Shown here: one piece after another, positions 34,314 to 43,443 of the stretch
How positions within the stretch are numbered: the stretch's first letter is position 1
Layout: each line of letters begins with the position of its first letter
Source: Sporosarcina gallistercoris
GTDB lineage: Bacteria; Bacillota; Bacilli; Bacillales_A; Planococcaceae
DNA length: 64,000 bases
Assembly: GCF_014836415.1 (NCBI RefSeq)
Contig: NZ_JACSQY010000007.1
Coordinates: forward strand, 110,038-174,037
Direction: 5' to 3'
The notes under the pieces: model-generated
What the model was told of the DNA's origin: nothing
The model's database searches: none
The model's input: the letters and a program-made list of their open reading frames with translations, nothing else
Made by a program: the position numbers and the translations under genes

Positions 34314-34526
34314 ATGCATCCACTCGTGTTATTCCAAGTGATGAAATACTTGCCGACACGCGGAACACCGATATCTTGGCATATTACAATCTTTTTGCAG
34401 TATTTCATAACGGTTATTCTATGCTATCTTATCATCTGGTTCTTCCACCGTTTCGTCCCTTTTGCAAGCTTCATCTTCGGAAAATTACCGAAGGATGCAA
34501 AATTGTTCTGGCAGATTAAAGAATAG
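34314..34526 (+). CDS. 70-residue putative membrane protein
   Basis: The frame has one strong membrane helix (TIFLQYFITVILCYLIIWFF) followed by HRFVPFASFIFGKLPKDAKL, and ends KLFWQIKE. AGGTGATT is about ten bases before the ATG. A perfect terminator follows 26 bases after the stop, oriented for this gene, which is the best sign it is transcribed. No family recognised. Overlapping frames in the same region have worse composition. Confidence 0.5.
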   Translation: MHPLVLFQVMKYLPTRGTPISWHITIFLQYFITVILCYLIIWFFHRFVPFASFIFGKLPKDAKLFWQIKE

Positions 34527-34551
34527 CGATGGTCGCACAGCAACTCAACTC

Positions 34552-34581
34552 CTGTGAAGATATACTCTTCACAGTTTTTTT
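34552..34581 (+). terminator. terminator after the small membrane gene
   Basis: CTGTGAAGA (loop TATAC) TCTTCACAG then seven Ts. Confidence 0.9.
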
Positions 34582-34652
34582 GAGGACCGACCCCATTCTT
34601 CAGTTTTCTTTTTACGCAGAATTGATTATCATTAACTAGGGAGGCGATGAAA

Positions 34653-35117
34653 ATGAAAAAAGCAGTCATTTTACTAGTAGCAAGCATCATGCTTGCTGCG
34701 TGCAACAATGAGGACAAGTCTGAGAACACTTCAGATTCCAATAAAAAGCCGGCAGCTACGGAATCATCGCAGGAACAATCAGGTTCGGAAACAGCAGATG
34801 AGGAGCAGGTTGGATTGGAAGAAGGATTAAAAGGAGATTCTACTGAAGTCGAGTATGAAGACATAGCCAAAGGGGACGTCCCTGCTAATAAAAAAGTAAG
34901 TTTTACAGGAACGGTTTTTAAGGTGGAAGAAGGACGATACGGACTGAAAAAGGACATCACCGATTCTTCTGAAGAGGTACTTTGGGTCGATGATCTCCGT
35001 TTAGGTGAACGCACCGAAATTCCCGAAGGCACTAATGTGACGGTTTTTGGTAGTTATACCGATACGGATGAGCAAAATGCGCCTAAAATGCGCGCCGTAT
35101 TCATAGACATGAACTAA
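34653..35117 (+). CDS. lipoprotein with an OB-fold-like domain
   Basis: The 154-residue protein has a lipoprotein signal (VASIMLAAC, Cys at about 17), a Ser/Glu-rich linker (residues 18-70) and a compact C-terminal domain. The domain pattern, YEDIAKGDVPANKKVSFTGT then EEGRYGLKKD and EGTNVTVFGSYTD, suggests a nucleic-acid-type OB fold, common in surface lipoproteins of Bacillales. GGGAGGCG stands before the ATG at 34653; the earlier ATG at 34647 is too close. Function unknown. Confidence 0.75.
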   Translation: MKKAVILLVASIMLAACNNEDKSENTSDSNKKPAATESSQEQSGSETADEEQVGLEEGLKGDSTEVEYEDIAKGDVPANKKVSFTGTVFKVEEGRYGLKKDITDSSEEVLWVDDLRLGERTEIPEGTNVTVFGSYTDTDEQNAPKMRAVFIDMN

Positions 35118-35126
35118 TTTGAATTT

Positions 35127-35189
35127 AAAAAAGGTGAACCTCCATTCCCCTGCTTAGTCGTTCGGGTTTTGTGAGGTTCACCTTTTTTT
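35127..35189 (+). terminator. terminator of the lipoprotein gene
   Basis: AAAAAGGTGAACCTC pairs with GAGGTTCACCTTTTT over a 30-base loop, then TT. Confidence 0.8.
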
Positions 35190-35245
35190 GATCATCCAGT
35201 CCGCCACTTTCCTCTTTTGGACTTCCGAGGGGTCACGGTTTCACA

Positions 35246-35485
35246 TCAAGCATAAATATAAAAAAGATACTCTTGACCGTTCTTAATAGGATCTTGTGCA
35301 AATGTGTAGCCATGGGCAATCGCTTCTTCCGGTACATTACGGAAAGAGCCTGGACAATCCGTGATGACTTGTAATAACTCTCCTTTGTTCATGCCCTCCA
35401 GTGCTTCAAGTGTATAAATGACCGGATAGGGACAGGATTCCCCTCGTAGATCGAGTGTGAAATCGGCTTCTTTGTTAGCTTGCAT
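35246..35485 (-). CDS. TusA-like sulfur carrier protein
   Basis: The 79-residue TusA/SirA fold has the active-site motif LDLRGESCPYPVIYTLEALE, where Cys carries the persulfide, and GELLQVITDCPGSFRNVPEE. It hands sulfur on to acceptors. It overlaps the transporter gene upstream by 11 bases. Fusion or pairing of TusA with YeeE-type transporters is typical for thiosulfate uptake (TsuA/TsuB), which points to thiosulfate as the source. Confidence 0.88.
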   Translation of the reverse strand: MQANKEADFTLDLRGESCPYPVIYTLEALEGMNKGELLQVITDCPGSFRNVPEEAIAHGYTFAQDPIKNGQEYLFYIYA

Positions 35486-36683
35486 GTTGTTTCCCTCCTC
35501 TTTTCATAGCCAATTGGCGATGATAGCGTTTTTCCCGATACACCGTTAATGCATATAGTACGCCTAACATTGCGAGTGTTGCAAGGATAGCGCCGACAGG
35601 GCCAAACGAATCCAGCAGATTAATTTTCGTTCCACTTTTGACCAAAGTATTATAGACGCCTAGATGATCCCAAGCATACGCAAGCAAAGTGGCACCAATG
35701 ACATTCCCCGCAAATACAGGTAAGAACAGGACTTGTCCTTCCATGAGCCGATACATCATACCGGTTTCACATCCAGAAGCCATGACAATACCGAGACCGA
35801 ACAATACGCCACCGACAAATGTGCTTAGCGCTGCGATTTGAGTGATTGGCGTTAAGTCATATACGGAAATAATAATCACCGTTAGTACAGAACTCATAGC
35901 CATACCAACGATAATCGCTTTTGCCATAACACTGCGTCCTACGAGGAACAGATCACGGAAAGCGGAAGTGAAACAGATTTGACCGCGTTCAATGAGAATT
36001 CCGAATGCGAGTCCGAATAGCGCACCTAGCCCAAGCAATTTTTGTCCAGTTGCGAAGAAATAGATCATCAAGCCAAGATAGACAATTGCAATCGCGACTC
36101 CCACATAAGGCTGGATGACCCGTTTTTTCACTTTAGTTGGTTTGGCAGCACCGCGCGTTAACGTCGGCTTGCCTTTCCACCAGCGCATCTTTGTCAATTT
36201 GGCCCCAAAGAACGTTCCGATTCCAGTCGCCACGATGAAAATCCAAGAGTGAAATGAGAACTGAGGAACTCCTGTGAAAAATGCAGCCAAGTTACAGCCG
36301 AGTGCCAGACGTGCACCGAATCCCGCAATGATTCCACCGACAAGCCCTTGGACATATCGGCGTTTCTGTTGCGGAAGCCGGATTTTGAAGTTATTGCTTA
36401 ATAACACCATCATCAAAGCACCGATAAACATTCCCCAGACAATCCAGCCATCCGGGCGGCTCCAAGTCGTTCCTTTCAGGTGCACCATGTCATAATATGC
36501 CCATCCGGAAATATCCACCCCGAACAGTTTCAGGAGATCCCCCCCGAGTCGAGTGAATTCACCAGTGACAGCCCAAACTGTTGAAGTCAGACCAAAATAT
36601 AAGGCACTCAGAACCCCTGCAATGAGTAAAACGACATAAGGATTCCAATACCGTTGAAAAATAGGTCGAATTAAAGTTTTCAT
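35475..36683 (-). CDS. YeeE/YedE-family thiosulfate transporter
   Basis: The 402-residue membrane protein has about 12 helices and two inverted halves with the family's conserved cysteines: LALGCNLAAFFTGVPQFS and ASGCETGMMYRLMEGQ. These line the thiosulfate path in TsuA. I start it at ATG 36683 (MKTLIRPIFQ), nine bases after GGAGGAG. Operon with the TusA-like carrier downstream. The CstR-like sensor at 12.2 kb is a candidate regulator, though no operator match was made. Confidence 0.88.
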   Translation of the reverse strand: MKTLIRPIFQRYWNPYVVLLIAGVLSALYFGLTSTVWAVTGEFTRLGGDLLKLFGVDISGWAYYDMVHLKGTTWSRPDGWIVWGMFIGALMMVLLSNNFKIRLPQQKRRYVQGLVGGIIAGFGARLALGCNLAAFFTGVPQFSFHSWIFIVATGIGTFFGAKLTKMRWWKGKPTLTRGAAKPTKVKKRVIQPYVGVAIAIVYLGLMIYFFATGQKLLGLGALFGLAFGILIERGQICFTSAFRDLFLVGRSVMAKAIIVGMAMSSVLTVIIISVYDLTPITQIAALSTFVGGVLFGLGIVMASGCETGMMYRLMEGQVLFLPVFAGNVIGATLLAYAWDHLGVYNTLVKSGTKINLLDSFGPVGAILATLAMLGVLYALTVYREKRYHRQLAMKRGGKQHAS

Positions 36684-36920
36684 ATAATGGTTCTCCTCCA
36701 ATAAAGTACTTTTCTATTTTAGTCCTTATCAAAGAGAAAGCAAGTTTCGGAAAATTCTTCTTATAAACAGAAGTGACGTGGAAGGATTCATTGAGTTGGT
36801 TTCGAAACCTTGCTTCCTTTTGAATGGAATGATTTCCAGGAGTATCACCAAGGTTTTCGGCTTTTCGTGTTGCCATACAAATTATTTGGTACGAATCGTT
36901 GTTAGATCTTATCCTAGCAA

Positions 36921-36951
36921 GACAGGCAGCCCCCATTGGGGGCTGCCTGTC
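36921..36951. terminator. strong hairpin after the subtilase gene
   Basis: GACAGGCAGCCCCC (loop ATT) GGGGGCTGCCTGTC is a 14-bp perfect stem. The T run (TGTTTTC) is on the plus strand, while the gene it ends lies on the minus strand. The rest of 36684-36979 holds nothing I recognise. Confidence 0.7.
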
Positions 36952-36979
36952 TGTTTTCATACTATATAAAGCACTTTTT

Positions 36980-39900
36980 TCACTTCATAGGCTCAAGTCC
37001 TAATGCCTTTAAGAAATCATTCAAGCCTTTTGAACCGAGTTTTTCAAGTGGCTTCTTGTTTTTGGCATCGTCGCCGACTTTCAAGAAATTCTTTTCAATG
37101 TAGCGAATATCGGTTTCATCTACAATTCCATCCTTATTAATGTCTGTACTCAGATGGTTCTTACCGTATTGTGCAACCACACGCATAACATCATTTATAT
37201 CTATAACACCGTCATTGTTAACATCTCCAGCAGGTGCTGGCACAGCATTCACCCAAAACTCTTCCCCCACAAATTCACCATTGTACTCGACTCCAGGACG
37301 GATTGTCCGTTGTTTGTTCAAATGACCTGGTACTTCAAAGTAAACAGTATATTGTTTGTCCGATACGGGCATATCGTAGAAGAAGTATTCACCGTATTCA
37401 TCCACTTTTGCATGATAGATTTTTCCACTTTCAGCTTTTGCATATACTTTGGCGCCCATTTTGTCATAATCTTGTATATCCAAAAATCCGTCATGGGTAA
37501 ACGCTTCCGGTGTGATGAAACCTGACAATATGGAATGCTTGGGTACGACTTCAAATGGATTTGCAAGAAATACCGGTAAATCTTGCAGTTCTGTTTCACC
37601 ATGTTTCTTATATTTGAAGGCATCAACACCTAATGCGCCTGCACCTTCATAATACGCATCACTGACCATTGTAAACGTCACGTCAATGAAGGGACTGTCT
37701 CCCGTAAACCCATTGAATTCCTCACTGGATTGTAGGGTCGCTCCAACGTGAAGCATGTCATACCAATGCCCTTTATCAATCTTAGGGTCATCTACCTGAA
37801 CTTCAATACCATTTTCATCTGCAAACTTCTTAAATTCATCATTCAACGTCAAACCTTCAAACTTAAAGATTTCGTGATCATATTCCACTCCAAATGTTCC
37901 TGACAATAAATTCTCAACTTGTGACAGATTCAACGTCATCGTAAATCGATCATCGAGATATAATTTTTCTTTGTCGTATGTCTGTAACGCATATGAAGTC
38001 CCTTTTTTAATGACCGTATACCTCGTTAGACTTCTCGTATCCGCATTCGAAGCCAAGTCCACAGGTGCTAAATCGATTACAACAGGACCCTCTTCAATTT
38101 CCTCCGGCAATACACCAAAACTCATGGCACCATCCGGAGCAACTCCAAGTGCACTTGGAAACGGGCTATTTTGATAAACTGTGACAATGTTGCCAGATTG
38201 GTCGTATGTTAAACCTTTCCCATTCAAGAGATCCACCGTCGAGTCATAAATATTTGTGTGAACCCAAAAAGCATCGAGACCAAATTCTTTTGTATACATG
38301 GATTCATCAACTTCAATAATGCCTGGTTGATGATCTAGGAATTCTATTTCAGGTGGCGTGTTGTCTACCACTACCACTCTTTCCATTGAGTATTCGGAAC
38401 CATCTTTATCCGTACCCATTAGTTCATAGAGATAATCGCCTTCAGGTAAGCGGACCCACTCAGTGCCAATTGGGTTCTTGGAATCTCCCGTGAATGGAAG
38501 AATGTTGCCCATGAAACCTTTGGATGAAATATAATCCAGGTCCGGCTTCAAGTCATAAAACGTACCAACTATTCCTAGCGGCTCGTTTGTTTTAGAGTCT
38601 TTAATAACCAAGTCAACCGTTTCCATTGGGCTTTTTAAGTTCAACTTCAAACCCATAAATGGAAGCAAGAACGGATGATACTTCCACACGTTCGGAACTG
38701 CTGGTCGATCGAATTCCATGGAAGCGAATCCTTTGCTGGAGATACGAAGCGCAAATGGAATTTGGTGGGTTGCACCGTCCCCATCTGAAATTCGGAGATA
38801 CCCCTCATACGTTCCGAATGCTGCTTTTTCAGAAGCACTAATTTCCGCTTCAAATTCCACCACTTTACCGCCTGCTACTGTCATCTTATCTGGAACATTC
38901 AATACGACGCCATTGGCAGCTGCATCTTGTCGATTATCATTTGCTTGTAAGAAATCCACTTCAATCGAATAGGACTTCTCCGCGTCTGCATGGTTAGCTA
39001 ATTTGACTTTTTTCGTATTCGTAATGGCTTCACTTTCAGAAATATAATAACTACCGAAGCGAAGAGATCCTGTTTCGTGTTCCAGTGTAGTCGGTTCATC
39101 ATCCTCGACCATGCTGATTTGATCCACCACAGTTACAGCTGTGTCTGCATATACAGCATCGTACACATTGATACGCCCTGCTCCCACTTCGTAGACTGAA
39201 TAATCCTCTTTCATATCGACTGAACTGTTCATCAATGCCGCCTTGACTTCGAACGGCGTGTAATCAGGATGATGTTGCAAGATAAGTGCTGCAGCTCCCG
39301 CCACGTGTGGCGCCGCCATTGAGGTTCCTTGAATTCGTGCATAAGCACTCTCATAGTTATTGTCAATGGGATCGTTTACATACGCTGGGTATGTAGAGAA
39401 AATGGATACCCCAGGTGCAACAAGATCCGGTTTGATATCATAACTACTTGCGACAGGTCCTCTGGAGCTGAACCCTGCCAAATAATCTCCTTCAGATTTG
39501 ATATTGCTCAATTCTCCAAATGTAAAATCACTATTTTTCTTGGCGGACTCTACTAATTTCAGACCGTCTTCATTAGATACCCGGAAGGAAGGTAAATAGG
39601 ACTTGTTTTCTCCCACGTAATAAGGTATTTGACCTTCTGAATCATTGAATACAATGACTGCTTTAGCGCCTGCATTCTTTGCATTCATGAACTTTTCACC
39701 AAACGAAAGCTGCCCTCGTTGAATCAATGCAATTTTCCCTGTTACATCTTTTCCTTCAAATCCATCTTCCCCACCAAAACCTACATAAACTAACGGATAC
39801 GATTGACCTTGAAACTCCTCAATCTTATCGGAAAAGTCTTTTGCCAATAATCTCACGTCACTAAACGATAATTCTTCAGTCGATGCAGCATACGTTGGCG

Positions 39901-41191
39901 AGATTTGTGCTACATCACTTGCTCCAACAGAAATCGGGAGTGCTGCAGTTCCTGGTGCTCCCACTGTTTGTGCATTAGGTCCAGCGTTTCCTGCTGCTAC
40001 GACACTGACTACACCGGAAAGCATCGCATTATTCACTGCAATTGACACAGGGGACAATGGGTCGTTCGCTGAAGTTCCTAGAGAGAGGTTGATGACATCC
40101 ATTCCATCACGGACCGATTTGTCGATTCCACCCATTACCCCAATCATGTCACCCATTCCGTATGGTCCTAAGACACGATAGCCGTATAACTCGATCCCCG
40201 GTGCGACACCTTTAACGGCGTAGTCTACGTCGTTTTCTTGTTGTCCAGCAACTGTCCCAGAAACGTGTGTACCGTGGGATGTATAATAACTGCTTTCATA
40301 CGGGTCAAATTCAGGCTGACCTGATTTCAACCAGTCTTTATAAGTGGTTTCCATTGGATCTGCATCATCTTCTACAAAATCCCAACCTTTTACACTATCC
40401 GGGTCGATTGTAGCCGAATCTTTCCCCTCTGCAGACTGATAGCCATTGTAGACACTTGCTAAGTCCGGGTGATTATAATCGATTCCTGTATCAATGACAC
40501 CGACTTTGATACCTTCGCCAGTAATCCCATCCGCGTGCAATCGATCCACACCGATCTGAGGGATACTATCGATCATTTTGGGTTCAATTGTTTCTTCTTT
40601 AATTTCAGGTAGATCTACCTTCACTTCTTCGTTTTTCCATACTCTCTTCACTAAACCAGTCTTCAGTATTTCCTTTATCGCAGTGCCAGGCATCGTAACA
40701 GCCACTCCATTGAACGCATCACGATATTCTCTCGTAATTTCTACGTTGTTCTTCTCAATAGAATGAGAGCCTAACGTATTGTAAGGCTGCTTTTCCAAGC
40801 TCTTTATCACTTTCTTAAATTCACTGTGGGACGCCTCCACTTTGTTCTCTGCATCCTTTAAAGAGACAGCGTTTCGTTTTTCCTGAAACTGACCTTTAGC
40901 GACTGCTACCTTAGCAGGATCTTGTTTGAATTCAATAATGAGCTCTACCTGCGCTTCGCTTTTTTGATTAATTGCCGGATGAACCGTAAATCCAACTTCT
41001 TTATCGAGTTCTTGGATGGCTGCACGCTGCTCTTTAGTTAGATTGCTCAAAATTTCCCTTGCGCTGTTTGCGCTGTTTGCACTCTGTTTTGCTTCAATCG
41101 GAAGTGCATGTGTCCCTATTAATGAAGCTGTAACTAGAAATGTAGACATAGCCACTGTCATAAAACGCTTCGTCATTCGTTTGTTCATCAT
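36980..41191 (-). CDS. large secreted subtilisin-like protease with dockerin-like C-terminus
   Basis: The 1403-residue protein has a signal peptide (residues 1-34) and an I9 propeptide (about 75-195). The S8 catalytic domain has Asp in KVGVIDTGIDYNHPDL (234), His in SHGTHVSGTVAG (306) and Ser in QGTSMAAPHVAGA (624). A PA domain is inserted at about 440-560, as in Vpr. Fn3-like and beta-rich modules follow. Near 1315-1370 are two EF-hand-like dockerin repeats (GDVNNDGVIDINDVMRVVAQ and STDINKDGIVDETDIRYIE). There is no LPxTG or S-layer anchor. Ends with a helical tail. AAAGGAAG precedes the ATG. Confidence 0.9.
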   Translation of the reverse strand: MMNKRMTKRFMTVAMSTFLVTASLIGTHALPIEAKQSANSANSAREILSNLTKEQRAAIQELDKEVGFTVHPAINQKSEAQVELIIEFKQDPAKVAVAKGQFQEKRNAVSLKDAENKVEASHSEFKKVIKSLEKQPYNTLGSHSIEKNNVEITREYRDAFNGVAVTMPGTAIKEILKTGLVKRVWKNEEVKVDLPEIKEETIEPKMIDSIPQIGVDRLHADGITGEGIKVGVIDTGIDYNHPDLASVYNGYQSAEGKDSATIDPDSVKGWDFVEDDADPMETTYKDWLKSGQPEFDPYESSYYTSHGTHVSGTVAGQQENDVDYAVKGVAPGIELYGYRVLGPYGMGDMIGVMGGIDKSVRDGMDVINLSLGTSANDPLSPVSIAVNNAMLSGVVSVVAAGNAGPNAQTVGAPGTAALPISVGASDVAQISPTYAASTEELSFSDVRLLAKDFSDKIEEFQGQSYPLVYVGFGGEDGFEGKDVTGKIALIQRGQLSFGEKFMNAKNAGAKAVIVFNDSEGQIPYYVGENKSYLPSFRVSNEDGLKLVESAKKNSDFTFGELSNIKSEGDYLAGFSSRGPVASSYDIKPDLVAPGVSIFSTYPAYVNDPIDNNYESAYARIQGTSMAAPHVAGAAALILQHHPDYTPFEVKAALMNSSVDMKEDYSVYEVGAGRINVYDAVYADTAVTVVDQISMVEDDEPTTLEHETGSLRFGSYYISESEAITNTKKVKLANHADAEKSYSIEVDFLQANDNRQDAAANGVVLNVPDKMTVAGGKVVEFEAEISASEKAAFGTYEGYLRISDGDGATHQIPFALRISSKGFASMEFDRPAVPNVWKYHPFLLPFMGLKLNLKSPMETVDLVIKDSKTNEPLGIVGTFYDLKPDLDYISSKGFMGNILPFTGDSKNPIGTEWVRLPEGDYLYELMGTDKDGSEYSMERVVVVDNTPPEIEFLDHQPGIIEVDESMYTKEFGLDAFWVHTNIYDSTVDLLNGKGLTYDQSGNIVTVYQNSPFPSALGVAPDGAMSFGVLPEEIEEGPVVIDLAPVDLASNADTRSLTRYTVIKKGTSYALQTYDKEKLYLDDRFTMTLNLSQVENLLSGTFGVEYDHEIFKFEGLTLNDEFKKFADENGIEVQVDDPKIDKGHWYDMLHVGATLQSSEEFNGFTGDSPFIDVTFTMVSDAYYEGAGALGVDAFKYKKHGETELQDLPVFLANPFEVVPKHSILSGFITPEAFTHDGFLDIQDYDKMGAKVYAKAESGKIYHAKVDEYGEYFFYDMPVSDKQYTVYFEVPGHLNKQRTIRPGVEYNGEFVGEEFWVNAVPAPAGDVNNDGVIDINDVMRVVAQYGKNHLSTDINKDGIVDETDIRYIEKNFLKVGDDAKNKKPLEKLGSKGLNDFLKALGLEPMK

Positions 41192-41375
41192 CTTCTTCCT
41201 TTCTGATTTCAGAGTTTTTTTACGTTCTATCCAAAATCACTTCTTTTAGATCACACCCTTTTCTAGTAACAATTTGGATACTCCTATGTTAAGCGTACCA
41301 ATAATCGTCAGCTTGTAAATTGGGGTAATTTATTTAATCCGAATATTCCATTATCAACAAGCATTTTAACCACAC

Positions 41376-41413
41376 GAAAAACCCATCTGTGTGTATCTTC
41401 ACATCCAGATGGG
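41376..41413 (-). terminator. terminator after the I9 gene
   Basis: Minus-strand CCCATCTG (loop) CAGATGGG followed by TTTTTCG; it separates the I9 gene from the protease gene. Confidence 0.8.
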
Positions 41414-41437
41414 CTATTTCTTATCATGTATGATTTG

Positions 41438-41797
41438 TCACATTATAGAGCTTTTAGGTATCCTCATTTCACGATTTGGATAAATGGCTTTGATCACTTG
41501 AGAAGATAACAGTTTCTGGATCGCGATTCCTTGAAGTTCTAAAGCGACACCATTTAAACTGTTTTTATATAGGTGCATGATTGTATATGGATACTGATTC
41601 TCCGCCAATATTGTGGCAAGCTCGCTCTGAAATTCTTTATGGCTGTGGTCGACTTGTTCTTCCGCTTCTTCCAAAGGCAAAAAAGGATCCACTGCTGCAG
41701 CAACATGTGCAGGACTTATCCTGAATTCAATGATGACTTGAACAAATGCCTTCGTATGCAAATCCACGACCGGATCGATGTAGATCATCGTGTTCAT
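41438..41797 (-). CDS. free-standing I9 (subtilisin propeptide/inhibitor) domain protein
   Basis: The 119-residue protein aligns along its length with the propeptide of the protease below it. FVQVIIEFRISPAHVAAAV matches VELIIEFKQDPAKVAVAK, EEAEEQVDHSHKEFQSEL matches DAENKVEASHSEFKKVI, and NSLNGVALELQGIAIQKLL matches DAFNGVAVTMPGTAIKEIL. It stops just where the catalytic domain would begin. There is no signal peptide. AAGGAGGG precedes the ATG and a separate terminator follows, so it is not just a frayed end. Either an inhibitor/chaperone or a remnant of a duplicated protease. Confidence 0.75.
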   Translation of the reverse strand: MNTMIYIDPVVDLHTKAFVQVIIEFRISPAHVAAAVDPFLPLEEAEEQVDHSHKEFQSELATILAENQYPYTIMHLYKNSLNGVALELQGIAIQKLLSSQVIKAIYPNREMRIPKSSIM

Positions 41798-41937
41798 TCA
41801 CTGTCCCTCCTTATGTGTTCTCAAGCTGTATTCTATTAATCCGTAGCATATCCAAAAAGTTCTCCCAGCCTTCTAATTGCTCGCTCAAAGAATCCGTCTT
41901 TTGCATACGATGCATCATTAATAGATGAACCACTCAA

Positions 41938-41982
41938 AGGCCAAGTACTGGCACATCCCTAAAATGTGTTAGTACTTGGCCT
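41938..41982. terminator. long perfect hairpin
   Basis: AAGGCCAAGTACT-G-GCACAT ... ATGTGT-T-AGTACTTGGCCTT: two stacked stems, between the I9 gene and the next minus-strand gene's stop at 42000. Confidence 0.8.
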
Positions 41983-41999
41983 TCTACTTTTCTTGCTAT

Positions 42000-42617
42000 C
42001 TAGTCGCTTAAAGCAACAGACTGATGGATAAATTCTTCATTAACAATAGCCTGGTATAAGAAGTCGGCGACATCCGCACGAGAAATTGTGCGACCGCCTT
42101 TAGGAACCCCAGTTGCCTCTTTGCGATATGACCCTGTCAACGGTTTGTCGTTGAGTCCTAGAGGTCTTGCAATCGTCCATTGTAAATCATTATCTTTTAA
42201 CACAGCCACTGCATTATGATGATCGTCCAGTACATTTCCAAGCAATTTCATCGTAATTTTTCCGATCATCCCTGGTATTTCTTTATCAATTCCCGCGGAA
42301 GCCATGTAAGCGATTCGCGACACTTGCTGTTCCTTCATACCTTGAACGATGTTTTGCGTCATTTCATGAAGTAATGTCGATTTTCGTAATCCAGTCTCCG
42401 TTCCAAGTGTTGAAATAACAGCATCATGCCCAAGAATCGCTTTTTTTACTGCTGATGCATTTGTTGCATCTCCCTGTATAATCGTAAGGTTCGGATTTGA
42501 AATGTTTAAGTTACTTGGGTTTCTTACGAATGCTGTGACCATATGGTTGTCAGAAAGCGCTTGCTCAACAAGCAACTTCCCCGTTTTTCCAGAAGCTCCA
42601 AATACGATGAGTTTCAT
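42000..42617 (-). CDS. NAD(P)-binding NmrA/SDR-like protein
   Basis: The 205-residue Rossmann protein has the N-terminal KLIVFGASGKTGKLLVEQAL nucleotide site and an atypical SDR core (STLGTETGLRKSTLLHEMTQ, RIAYMASAGI) with an NmrA-like end. This family includes flavin/biliverdin reductase-like and redox-sensor proteins; no substrate can be named. GGAGGGAAC precedes the ATG. Single-gene unit. Confidence 0.82.
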   Translation of the reverse strand: MKLIVFGASGKTGKLLVEQALSDNHMVTAFVRNPSNLNISNPNLTIIQGDATNASAVKKAILGHDAVISTLGTETGLRKSTLLHEMTQNIVQGMKEQQVSRIAYMASAGIDKEIPGMIGKITMKLLGNVLDDHHNAVAVLKDNDLQWTIARPLGLNDKPLTGSYRKEATGVPKGGRTISRADVADFLYQAIVNEEFIHQSVALSD

Positions 42618-42813
42618 ATGTTCCCTCCATCACCCATTTAGTTACTTTCTATTTGATTATTAATATTCAAGAAATGGAAGCATCCCCACTCCTATAGAGG
42701 AAATGAAGGTGTGAGGCAGTTTGGAGAGATATTTGAAAATAAGGATACATTTTCAAGCACCAAAACTTTCTACTAATTCTAGTGAGTCAGGAAACAGAAA
42801 GGAGTATCGATGT

Positions 42814-42915
42814 ATGCCAACTACTAGAAAAGAAAGTTTTTATCTTGGGAGGAGTAAAAGACTTCTTTCCATACAATTATTCAGCAACCTCAAAATATTC
42901 TTTAGCAATAAGAAT
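42814..42915 (+). pseudogene. possible decayed gene start (DUF2798-like N-terminus)
   Basis: AAAGGAGT followed after eight bases by ATG and MPTTRKESFYLGRSKRLLSI recalls the N-terminus of small DUF2798 membrane proteins, but the hydrophobic segments that should follow are absent and the frame ends within 35 codons. A weak call. Confidence 0.2.
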
Positions 42916-42990
42916 TGATGTCAATTGCTCTTCTGGCACCTCATCTTCAAAATAGATGGTTTCCACAGGACAAATCCCTATGCAATCGCC
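42877..42990 (-). pseudogene. ferredoxin-like C-terminal fragment
   Basis: Minus-strand translation GDCIGICPVETIYFEDEVPE followed by EQLTSILIAKEYFEVAE and a stop matches the C-terminal half of a bacterial ferredoxin (CxxxCPV ligand motif and a DEVPEE tail). The N-terminal half with the first cluster ligands is missing: upstream lies an 11-bp inverted repeat (GTCAAGTGCAG ... CTGCACTTGAC, 42992-43016) and then the bdbC stop. I read it as a truncated relic. Confidence 0.5.
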
Positions 42991-43038
42991 CGTCAAGTGC
43001 AGCAGCTGCACTTGACACGAAAAACTGCTAACGAGCGA

Positions 43039-43443
43039 TCACTTCCGTTTCCAGAGGACGAGCATCATAATTGTAATAAATACAAAAGCTATCAGCGACA
43101 AAAAAGGAATTGTTACAAATCCGAACCAATTTATATATTGCCCTGAACAAGGCACTCCACTTGTACATACACTAAACTCGTGTAGTGAAGGAATCTTTTG
43201 ATAAGCATAATGATAACCAGACATTAGCACACCTATTAACGACATTGGAAGTACATACTTAACAATATCCCGATCGTTCCTATAGAATGCGATGCCTAGG
43301 AAAAGAACGAGAGGGTACATCAAAATACGCTGATACCAGCAGAGCGTACAAGGAACGAACCCCATCTGTTCACTAAAAAACAAACTTCCAATCATCGCGG
43401 TGAGCGATGCTAACCAAGCAAATAGCAATGGTTTACTTACCAT
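43039..43443 (-). CDS. bdbC: DsbB-like thiol oxidoreductase (BdbC)
   Basis: The 134-residue, four-helix membrane protein carries the two extracytoplasmic Cys pairs of DsbB: CTLC after helix 1 (GFVPCTLCWYQRILMYPL) and CTSGVPC between helices 3 and 4. It reoxidises BdbD and passes electrons to quinone. The ATG at 43443 overlaps the end of bdbD by 11 bases, so the pair is translationally coupled. A longer frame from 43479 would lie deep inside bdbD. Confidence 0.9.
   Translation of the reverse strand: MVSKPLLFAWLASLTAMIGSLFFSEQMGFVPCTLCWYQRILMYPLVLFLGIAFYRNDRDIVKYVLPMSLIGVLMSGYHYAYQKIPSLHEFSVCTSGVPCSGQYINWFGFVTIPFLSLIAFVFITIMMLVLWKRK

Noticed and set aside
34139..34408. 89-codon minus-strand frame
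   Set aside because: No ribosome site and no recognisable pattern; it overlaps the better supported plus-strand small gene.
34620..34645. Fur box before the 34.65-kb lipoprotein
   Set aside because: Only GATTATCATTAA, one half of a 7-1-7 site, is present; too short to claim iron control.
36778..36969. 63-codon plus-strand frame after the YeeE gene
   Set aside because: No ribosome site, odd composition, and it runs through the strong hairpin at 36921-36951.
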